Below are positions 6,309 to 11,152 of a DNA stretch of 11,152 nucleotides, in pieces. The stretch covers positions 1 to 11,152 of the forward strand of contig JANXVP010000515.1 in NCBI GenBank assembly GCA_025351615.1, given 5' to 3'. Below the pieces are notes generated by a model. It saw nothing but the letters and a program-made list of their open reading frames with translations, was not told where the DNA came from and made no database searches. Position numbers and translations under genes: made by a program. Within the stretch, counting starts at the first letter, position 1; the number at the start of each line of letters is the position of its first letter. Origin of the DNA: Ramlibacter sp. (GTDB lineage Bacteria; Pseudomonadota; Gammaproteobacteria; Burkholderiales; Burkholderiaceae_C).

Positions 6309-7313
6309 CTAGAGGAGCGATTCCTTGCCGACGCCGTTGCGCGCCATATGCCGCTTGAGCTTGTGCAGGGCCTCGTTCTGGATCTGGCGCACCCGCTCGC
6401 GCGTCAGCCCCAGGCGGTCGCTGAGCACTTCGAGGGTTTCGGGATCGCGGTCGTGCAGGCCGAAGCGGCCCTGGAGCACTTCCTTCTCGCGGTGGGACAG
6501 CGCATCGATCCAGTTGTTCAACAGCCGCTCGACTTCGTGGTTCTGGGTGACTCCGGTGGGATCGGGGGCGAGCTCGTCGGCCATCGACTCGCCGAGCGTG
6601 TGGTCGCCGTCCGACCGGTCCAGCGCGGCGTCGAGCGAACGCGGTGTCTCCGCCATCGCGAGCAGCGCCGAAACCTCCTGCACCTCGCGCCCAAGCAATG
6701 CCGCCACGTCCTCCACCCGCACGCCTTCGCCCTCGAAGCCATGGCGCATCGCCGCGAATCCCGGATCGTTTTCGAGTGTGCGCCGGGCGCGCAACACCTG
6801 CTGCAATTCGCGCACGACGTGGACCGGCAAGCGGATCACCCGGCCCTGGTTCATCACGGCCCGCTCGACCGACTGGCGGATCCACCAGGTGGCGTAGGTG
6901 GAGAAGCGGAAGCCACGCTCCGGCTCGAACTTGTCGATGGCGTGCATCAGGCCGAGGTTGCCTTCCTCGATCAGGTCCGACAGCGGAACGCCACGGCCCA
7001 GGTAACCCTTGGCGATGCTCACGACCAGCCGCAGGTTGTGCTCGATCATCGACTGCCTGGCCTGGAAGTCGCCGGCCCGCGCGAGGGTCGCGGCCGCGAA
7101 TTCTTCCTCGGGCGTGAACAGCCGGGTGCGGCGCACCTCGCGCAGGTACAGCGTCAGGGTGTCACTCGATTCGCCGGCGATCTCGGCGGGAATCTCGCGC
7201 GGGCTGGGTCCGGCGGCTTCATCGTCGTCAGACGACATGGCACGCAGGGGCGCACCGGCGTTCTCATGCGCAGCGGGAACGGCTTTGCTGCTGTGTCCGT
7301 TGCGCTTTTTCAT
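6309..7313 (-). CDS. rpoS: RNA polymerase sigma factor RpoS
   Basis: Stationary-phase and general stress sigma factor, 334 residues (E. coli 330). After an acidic, low-complexity N-terminus (1-48), region 1.2 begins at DTLTLYLREV (51-60). Region 2 spans about 86-157 (NLRLVVSIAK, DLIEEGNLGLMHAIDKFE, FSTYATWWIRQSVERAV), 2.5/3.0 is RLPVHVVREL (161-170), region 3 about 171-255, and region 4 has the helix-turn-helix LGLTRERVRQIQNEAL (301-316). The residue matching E. coli Lys173, used for RssB-dependent turnover, is Arg168. RpoS is chosen over RpoD because region 1.1 and the large non-conserved insert are absent and because nlpD lies immediately upstream. The ATG at 7313 starts two bases after the nlpD stop, with AAGG at about seven bases as ribosome binding site. 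In other bacteria the main rpoS promoter lies inside nlpD; I could not locate one here. Confidence 0.97.
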   Translation of the reverse strand: MKKRNGHSSKAVPAAHENAGAPLRAMSSDDDEAAGPSPREIPAEIAGESSDTLTLYLREVRRTRLFTPEEEFAAATLARAGDFQARQSMIEHNLRLVVSIAKGYLGRGVPLSDLIEEGNLGLMHAIDKFEPERGFRFSTYATWWIRQSVERAVMNQGRVIRLPVHVVRELQQVLRARRTLENDPGFAAMRHGFEGEGVRVEDVAALLGREVQEVSALLAMAETPRSLDAALDRSDGDHTLGESMADELAPDPTGVTQNHEVERLLNNWIDALSHREKEVLQGRFGLHDRDPETLEVLSDRLGLTRERVRQIQNEALHKLKRHMARNGVGKESLL

Positions 7314-7315
7314 GC

Positions 7316-8215
7316 TTACCTTGGAAGGTACTTGCTGGGGTCGACCGGCTTGCCCTGGCGACGGATTTCGAAGTGCAGCTTGACGCGGTCGGCGTCGCTG
7401 TTGCCCATCTCTGCGATCTTCTGGCCCTTGCGCACGCTCTGGTCTTCCTTGACCAGCAACGCCTGGTTGTGGGCGTACGCCGTCAGGTAGGTGTTGTTGT
7501 GCTTCAGGATGATCAGGTTGCCGTAGCCACGCAGCCCGGCGCCGGCATACACCACACGGCCGTCGGCCGAAGCCAGCACCGGGTCGCCAGCCTTGCCGCC
7601 GATGTCCAGGCCCTTGTTGCGGGCCTCGTCGAACCCAGCCAGCACCGTCGGCGCGCCCGCTGTGGGCCAGGCCCAGGGCACGTCGTCTTCTGCGATGTCC
7701 GGGGACCGCGCGCCGGTAGCCGGCGACACTGACGCAGACCCGGTAGCGGCCGCCGCCCGCGCTTCACTGGCCGGCTGCGCCGGCGGCACCGGTGTCCCCG
7801 ATGCGGGCGTCACCGGCCGCACGGCCGCGACTTCAGCCGCACCGGGCGCCGAAACGGGTGGCACCGATGGCGAGACACGCAGAACCTGCCCCACCTCGAT
7901 CACGTTCGGATTCTCGATCCCGTTCCACCGCACGATGTCGCGCCAGTTCTGGCCGGACTCCAGCGCGATGCGGATCAGCGTGTCTCCGGGGCGCACCGTG
8001 TAGTACCCCGGTTTGTTTGCCAATCCCGTATCCGGCTGCGGCGCAGCCTGCGGCCGGGCCGGCTGCGCCGCAGCAGCGGGCGCTGGCTGGCGCATGCCGT
8101 GGCCGCGGTCCTCCACCGGGGCCGGCGTGCGAAAGCCCGACGCGCAGCCGGCCAGCACAGCGGCGGCCAGCAGCATCAGCGTCCAGTTGCAACACTGGCT
8201 CAATCTCTGGGGCAT
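7316..8215 (-). CDS. nlpD: NlpD-type lipoprotein, LysM and degenerate LytM domains
   Basis: Envelope lipoprotein that in E. coli activates the amidase AmiC during cell separation. The 299-residue product has a lipoprotein signal peptide with lipobox LAGC and lipidated Cys24. A Pro/Ala/Gln linker leads to a LysM peptidoglycan-binding domain (about 71-115, YYTVRPGDTL...IEVGQVLRV), and a second Pro/Ala-rich linker to an M23/LytM domain (about 195-299). Catalytic positions are altered as in E. coli NlpD: Asn200 stands for the first metal-binding His (NKGLDIGG; Asp204 kept), and Lys279 precedes LHFEIR where the HxH motif would have its first His (His281 kept). It should therefore be an activator, not an active hydrolase. 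I chose ATG at 8215, 13 nt after the pcm stop; a TTG at 8236 would add seven residues and overlap pcm. rpoS follows after two bases. Confidence 0.95.
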   Translation of the reverse strand: MPQRLSQCCNWTLMLLAAAVLAGCASGFRTPAPVEDRGHGMRQPAPAAAAQPARPQAAPQPDTGLANKPGYYTVRPGDTLIRIALESGQNWRDIVRWNGIENPNVIEVGQVLRVSPSVPPVSAPGAAEVAAVRPVTPASGTPVPPAQPASEARAAAATGSASVSPATGARSPDIAEDDVPWAWPTAGAPTVLAGFDEARNKGLDIGGKAGDPVLASADGRVVYAGAGLRGYGNLIILKHNNTYLTAYAHNQALLVKEDQSVRKGQKIAEMGNSDADRVKLHFEIRRQGKPVDPSKYLPR

Positions 8216-8228
8216 TCGTATCTTTCGG

Positions 8229-9017
8229 TCAGGCAATGCCTGATTTTAGGGGGACAAAGTGGACTGCCTCAAGGACAGTTTGTTTCAATTCACTCGCTGT
8301 TTTTTCCAGCACGACCAGCGCCTGCCGGCCGTCCGGCATCAGCGTCGGCGCAATGATGCGGCCGCCGGTTGCCAGCTGATCGATCCATGCCGGCGGCACT
8401 GCGTCGCCGCCGGCCGCCGCGATGATGCCGGCGTAGGGGGCGCCCTTGGCGTAACCCGCCATGCCATCGCCGAACAGCAGGTGCACATTGGCCAGCCGGA
8501 ACGCGCGCAGGTTGTCGCGGGCCTTGTCGTGCAATCCGCGCAACCGTTCAATGCTGTAGACCTCCCAGCACACGTGACTCAGCACGGCGGCCTGGTAACC
8601 GCAGCCGGTGCCGATTTCCAGCACGCGGCCAAGCCGGCCCGATGCGTCGCGCCGGCCCCCGAGCAACAGCTCGATCATCCGGGCAACGACATTGGGCTTG
8701 GAGATGGTTTGCCCCAGGCCGATCGGCAAGCTGGTGTCTTCGTAGGCCTGATTCACCAGCGCGCTGTCGACGAAGCGATGCCGCTCCACAGCGCCCATCG
8801 CGCCGATGACCTTCGCATCGGTGATGCCCTGCGCCGCCAGCTTCATGACCATCCGGTGGCGGACGGCGCCGGAGTCGAGGCCGACGCCACTGGGTAGCGT
8901 ACTGTCGCTGATGCGCTGGTTGCGCGCGCCCCTGGCGCCGACTGCCGCCGTCTGCGGCACGGCAGGGGCGCCGGAGCTCAGGTCCAGGCGGGCCGGGAAG
9001 CTGGGTCGCCTGGACAT
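8229..9017 (-). CDS. pcm: Protein-L-isoaspartate O-methyltransferase
   Basis: SAM-dependent repair enzyme that methylates L-isoaspartyl residues formed by ageing of proteins in the cytosol. It has 262 residues against about 208 in E. coli. The difference is an N-terminal Arg/Ala/Ser-rich, probably disordered stretch (1-48); the conserved core begins at SGAVRHRMV. Diagnostic motifs are GQTISKP (102-108) at the substrate site and VLEIGTGCGY (132-141) for SAM binding, followed by YSIERL, LLFGDG and GGRIIAPT. Similar N-terminal extensions are familiar in Burkholderiales. The ATG at 9017 lies three bases after the surE stop (TGA-gcc-ATG), so translation is likely coupled, and the gene clearly belongs to the surE-pcm-nlpD-rpoS operon. 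Internal Met55 or Met57 would be less likely starts because they lie inside the first conserved helix. Confidence 0.95.
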   Translation of the reverse strand: MSRRPSFPARLDLSSGAPAVPQTAAVGARGARNQRISDSTLPSGVGLDSGAVRHRMVMKLAAQGITDAKVIGAMGAVERHRFVDSALVNQAYEDTSLPIGLGQTISKPNVVARMIELLLGGRRDASGRLGRVLEIGTGCGYQAAVLSHVCWEVYSIERLRGLHDKARDNLRAFRLANVHLLFGDGMAGYAKGAPYAGIIAAAGGDAVPPAWIDQLATGGRIIAPTLMPDGRQALVVLEKTASELKQTVLEAVHFVPLKSGIA

Positions 9018-9020
9018 GGC

Positions 9021-9788
9021 TCAGGGCCGACTGCGGCCTAGTTGTGCGGCGGCCTGGGCCCAGAACGGCAGCGCATCATGGTCGGTCAGGTCCACCTGAA
9101 GCGGGGTCAACGACACATGGCCTTGCGCCGTGGCGTGAAAGTCAGTGCCCTCCGCGCCATCTTTCGCCGCCCCGGCGCCACCGATCCAGTACATGGTCTG
9201 GCCATGCGGGCTGGGCTGCGAAATCACTTTTTCCGCGGCATGGCGGCGGCCGAGCCGGCAGACCCTGGTCGGCTTGATTGCGGCATATGGCAAGTTCGGA
9301 ATGTTGACGTTCAGCAGCCAGGGCCGGCCTTCGGTGGTGTGGTGCTGCGTGAGGTACTGGACCAGCTCCCGCGCGATCCGTGCCGCATCCTCGATGTGGG
9401 CCCAGCCTTTTTCGACTTGCGAAAACGCGATCGCCGGAATACCGAACAGGTAGCCCTCCATGGCAGCGCCGACCGTCCCGGAATAGATCGTGTCGTCCCC
9501 CATGTTGGCGCCATTGTTGATTCCGCTCACGATCAGGTCAGGCCGGTAGTCCAGCAGTCCCGTGAGCGCCACGTGGACGCAATCCGCCGGCGTTCCGTTG
9601 ATGTAGCGAAACCCGTTGCTGCCCTGGTGCACGTAGAGCGGCGAGTGCAGCGTGAGCGCATTCGATTTGGCACTGTTGTTGTGCTCGGGCGCGACGACTT
9701 CGACCTCGCCCAGGTCTTTCAGCGCCGCGTGCAGGGCGACAAGGCCGGGTGCCTGGTAGCCGTCGTCATTGCAAATCAGGATTTTCAT
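9021..9788 (-). CDS. surE: 5'-nucleotidase SurE (survival protein)
   Basis: Metal-dependent phosphatase acting on nucleoside 5'- and 3'-monophosphates (and exopolyphosphate in E. coli), linked to stationary-phase survival. The 255-residue product shows the full metal site: Asp8-Asp9 in CNDDG, Ser39 in [10 protein letters not shown] and Asn91 in [30 protein letters not shown] and LLNVNIPN are further family blocks. The C-terminal region ([10 protein letters not shown]) ends normally. The ATG at 9788 begins directly with the conserved [10 protein letters not shown] strand, so the start is secure although no good Shine-Dalgarno is seen. It is the first gene of the minus-strand stress cluster, followed after three bases by pcm, and is divergent from the quinone oxidoreductase across a 102-bp intergenic region. 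Confidence 0.97.
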   Translation of the reverse strand: MKILICNDDGYQAPGLVALHAALKDLGEVEVVAPEHNNSAKSNALTLHSPLYVHQGSNGFRYINGTPADCVHVALTGLLDYRPDLIVSGINNGANMGDDTIYSGTVGAAMEGYLFGIPAIAFSQVEKGWAHIEDAARIARELVQYLTQHHTTEGRPWLLNVNIPNLPYAAIKPTRVCRLGRRHAAEKVISQPSPHGQTMYWIGGAGAAKDGAEGTDFHATAQGHVSLTPLQVDLTDHDALPFWAQAAAQLGRSRP

Positions 9789-9806
9789 GGTGGATGGTTT
9801 GCAAAG

Positions 9807-9812
9807 ATTGTA
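9807..9812 (-). promoter_or_regulatory. Possible -10 element for the surE operon
   Basis: On the minus strand this reads TACAAT, five of six -10 bases, 18 bp before the surE ATG. No convincing -35 stands at 16-18 bp. It would give a leader of only about 12 nt. Confidence 0.25.
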
Positions 9813-9838
9813 GGCTCGCGCTGGTCACGGCTGGGACA

Positions 9839-9865
9839 TTGGCGTCGGTCACGCGGGCCTATGAT
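9839..9865 (+). promoter_or_regulatory. Possible promoter of the quinone oxidoreductase gene
   Basis: TATGAT (9860-9865, five of six -10 bases) lies 25 bp before the start codon, with TTGGCG (9839-9844) as the best -35. The spacer of 15 bp is short, so the assignment is tentative. Confidence 0.35.
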
Positions 9866-9890
9866 CCGGTCAGTTTTCAGGAGAACACGA

Positions 9891-10877
9891 ATGCACGCCT
9901 GGCTTTGCGAGAATCCCACCGGCATCGACGCGCTGCAGTGGAAGGAGATGCCCACACCGCAGCCCAAGGCTGGTGAGGTGCTGATCGAGATCAAGGCTGC
10001 CAGCCTGAACTTCCCCGACCTGTTGATCGTGCAGAACAAATACCAGACGAAGCCGCCGCTGCCTTTTGTGCCCGGCTCCGAATACGCGGGCGTGGTGCAG
10101 GCCCTGGGTGAAGGTGTGACCCATTTGAAGGTCGGTCAGAGCGTCGCCTGCCTGTCGGGAACGGGCGGTTTTGCCACCCACACGCTGGCGCCCGCCGCGG
10201 CGTGCATGCCGTTGCCGGCCGGCTTTTCGCATGTCGATGCGGCCGCGTTCATCATGATCTACGCCACATCGCACCACGCGCTGGTGGACCGGGCGCAGCT
10301 GAAGGCGGGGGAGACCGTGCTGGTGCTCGGCGCGGCCGGCGGCGTCGGCACAGCGGCGATCCAGATTGCAAAGTTGACCGGTGCGAAGGTGATCGCCGCC
10401 GCATCCACCGACGAAAAGTGTGCGCTGTGCAAGTCGATCGGCGCGGACCTGACGATCAACTACGGCAACGACAAGCTGCCCAACCAGTTCCGCGAGGCGA
10501 TCAAGGCGGCGACCGGTGGCAAGGGCCCGGACGTGATCTACGACCCGGTCGGCGGCGACTTCGCCGAGCCCGCGTTCCGATCGATCGCCTGGCGCGGCCG
10601 TTACCTGGTGGTCGGCTTTGCCTCGGGCCCCATTCCTTCGCTGCCACTGAACCTGCCTTTGCTCAAGGGTGCCTCCATCGTCGGCGTGTTCTGGGGCGAA
10701 TTTGCCAGGCGCGAACCGACAGCGAATGCGGCGATGATGAACGAGCTGGCCCAGTGGTACGCGCACGGCAGGATCAAGCCGGTGATCGACCGCACCATGC
10801 CGATGGCCGAGCTGAAAGAGGCTTATGCCCACATGGGCTCGCGTGGCGTCAAGGGCAAGCTGGTGATGGTCAACTAG
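9891..10877 (+). CDS. NADPH:quinone oxidoreductase, zinc-free MDR superfamily
   Basis: Cytosolic medium-chain reductase of 328 residues, probably reducing quinones or other electrophilic carbonyls with NADPH. The GroES-like N-terminal domain carries KAASLNFPDLLIVQ and PFVPGSEYAGVV, the quinone-reductase version of the family; no catalytic or structural zinc Cys cluster is visible. The Rossmann domain has VLVLGAAGGVG with the dinucleotide loop at Ala148-Gly153, then IQIAKLTGAKVIAAAST. The ending GKLVMVN is typical. The ATG at 9891 follows AGGAG (9879-9883) seven bases upstream. A much longer in-frame extension upstream, to 9042, runs antisense to surE and is not credible. It appears to be a single-gene unit between surE and tRNA-His. 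The substrate cannot be specified; acryloyl-CoA reductase-like or crotonyl-type activity is less likely. Confidence 0.93.
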   Translation: MHAWLCENPTGIDALQWKEMPTPQPKAGEVLIEIKAASLNFPDLLIVQNKYQTKPPLPFVPGSEYAGVVQALGEGVTHLKVGQSVACLSGTGGFATHTLAPAAACMPLPAGFSHVDAAAFIMIYATSHHALVDRAQLKAGETVLVLGAAGGVGTAAIQIAKLTGAKVIAAASTDEKCALCKSIGADLTINYGNDKLPNQFREAIKAATGGKGPDVIYDPVGGDFAEPAFRSIAWRGRYLVVGFASGPIPSLPLNLPLLKGASIVGVFWGEFARREPTANAAMMNELAQWYAHGRIKPVIDRTMPMAELKEAYAHMGSRGVKGKLVMVN

Positions 10878-10908
10878 TTCGAACAGGGCATTGCGGACGC
10901 CGGGCCGC

Positions 10909-10914
10909 TATAAT
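10909..10914 (+). promoter_or_regulatory. -10 element of the tRNA-His promoter
   Basis: A perfect TATAAT, followed by a GC-rich discriminator, stands 14 bases before the tRNA. Transcription would start about seven bases upstream of the mature 5' end. The -35 is unclear; TTGCGG (10891-10896) is only 12 bp away. Confidence 0.6.
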
Positions 10915-10927
10915 CCTGCACTTCGAC

Positions 10928-11004
10928 GGTGGCTGTAGCTCAGTTGGTAGAGTCCAGGATTGTGATTCCTGTTGTCGTGGGTTCGAGCCCCATCAGCCAC
11001 CCCA
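10928..11004 (+). tRNA. tRNA-His, anticodon GTG
   Basis: A complete 77-nt cloverleaf. The acceptor GTGGCTG (10929-10935) pairs with CAGCCAC, and the extra 5' G at 10928 faces discriminator C: this is the G-1:C73 identity element of tRNA-His. The D-arm AGCTCAGTTGGTAGAG, anticodon stem CAGGA/TCCTG with anticodon GTG (10962-10964), and T-arm GTGGG-TTCGAGC-CCCAT are all intact, and CCA is encoded (11002-11004). It differs from E. coli tRNA-His by only a few bases. Confidence 0.98.
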
Positions 11005-11013
11005 CGAAACACC

Positions 11014-11055
11014 GAAAGCCCGCTACCAAGCTGGAGCGGGCTTTCTTCTTTCTGG
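11014..11055 (+). terminator. Intrinsic terminator after tRNA-His
   Basis: GAAAGCCCGCT (11014-11024) pairs perfectly with AGCGGGCTTTC (11035-11045). Inside, CCA/TGG extend the stem past one bulged A to a three-base loop. A T-rich tract follows (TTCTTTC...). This is a strong hairpin ten bases after the tRNA. Confidence 0.85.
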
Positions 11056-11080
11056 CGTCCTGCGGCCAAGAATGGTTCCG

Positions 11081-11098
11081 AATTGATCCGTATCAATT
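11081..11098 (+). promoter_or_regulatory. Exact FNR/ANR-type operator
   Basis: AATTGATCCGTATCAATT is a perfect palindrome with a four-base centre. It contains TTGAT-N4-ATCAA (11083-11096), the exact consensus of FNR/ANR, the oxygen-sensing activators. Its centre is 11089.5. A weak -10 AACACT (11119-11124) would place the transcription start near 11131, that is the site at -41.5, the class II activator position. It should control a gene starting just past the window. Confidence 0.7.
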
Positions 11099-11145
11099 GC
11101 TCGGACAGGTCGATGGTCAACACTTGTTTGCACCACCCCTACTCC

Positions 11146-11150
11146 AGGAG
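11146..11150 (+). promoter_or_regulatory. Ribosome binding site of the next gene, start codon outside the window
   Basis: AGGAG stands at the very end of the window after about 90 bp of non-coding sequence downstream of the tRNA terminator. A start codon would be expected within ten bases beyond 11152. The gene itself cannot be seen. Confidence 0.55.
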
Positions 11151-11152
11151 CC

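Noticed and set aside
6208..6885. Second minus-strand open frame within rpoS
   Set aside because: Arg/Ala/Gly-rich with no motif; rpoS in the other frame is unmistakable.
7737..8100. Ala/Pro/Gly-rich repetitive stretches in nlpD as possible DNA repeats
   Set aside because: They are the low-complexity linkers usual for NlpD; no exact repeated unit is visible.
8216..8236. TTG start giving nlpD seven extra residues
   Set aside because: TTG is rare, it overlaps pcm, and the signal peptide has normal length from the ATG at 8215.
9042..9890. 283-codon in-frame extension upstream of the quinone oxidoreductase
   Set aside because: It lies opposite surE, has no domain, and the ATG at 9891 has a good ribosome binding site and starts exactly where the family begins.
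10202..11086. Plus-strand open frame running across the end of the oxidoreductase and through tRNA-His
   Set aside because: Out of frame with the real gene and reads through a tRNA and its terminator.
1..11152. CRISPR array, transposon ends, phage genes or toxin-antitoxin pairs
   Set aside because: No regularly spaced repeats, transposase motifs, terminal inverted repeats with target duplications, or small toxin-like gene pairs were found; a tRNA is present, but I saw no integrase or second attachment-like copy of its 3' end.

Overview
The window looks like ordinary chromosome of a high-GC betaproteobacterium, most likely Burkholderiales. The basis is the surE-pcm-nlpD-rpoS order, the protein variants (TISKP-type Pcm with a disordered N-terminal extension, LPVHVVREL-type RpoS) and the GC-rich codon use. 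I could not run a search, so the genus is unknown. I see no phage, insertion sequence, CRISPR array or clear accessory island. The interest lies in several regulatory palindromes and in a few protein details.

Layout. (1) 1-1756: a polyprenyl-phosphate-type family 2 glycosyltransferase (+) meets a ChbG/HpnK-type deacetylase (-) tail to tail; their coding ends overlap by 71 bp. (2) 1812-3031, iron region: bacterioferritin bfr (+), then bfd (+) behind a promoter carrying a perfect palindrome that looks like a Fur box, then a convergent GlcG/HbpS-type gene (-). (3) 3185-3922: a seven-helix Bax inhibitor-1/YccA family membrane protein (+) with a strong terminator. (4) 3922-9788, all minus strand, transcribed right to left: surE, pcm, nlpD, rpoS, a PolB-type 3'-5' exonuclease and rlmD. 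Gaps in the first four genes are only 3, 13 and 2 nt. A 111-nt gap follows rpoS, and a 22-bp-arm hairpin there covers the exonuclease start codon. (5) 9891-10877: a zinc-free quinone oxidoreductase (+), divergent from surE. (6) 10928-11004: tRNA-His(GTG) with promoter and terminator. (7) 11056-11152: the leader of a gene starting just outside the window, with an exact FNR/ANR consensus site and a ribosome binding site.

How the parts fit. Bfr stores iron; Bfd is the ferredoxin that delivers electrons to Bfr for iron release. A Fur site on bfd alone would let the cell mobilise stored iron during starvation without raising storage. The GlcG/HbpS neighbour may bind heme, but that is inference. 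The surE-pcm-nlpD-rpoS block is the conserved stationary-phase and stress cluster: nucleotidase, protein repair, cell-wall amidase activation and the general stress sigma factor. The two genes after rpoS act on nucleic acids (exonuclease, 23S rRNA methylation). All coding calls come from reading translated sequence and family motifs by eye; the regulatory sites are pattern matches and are untested.
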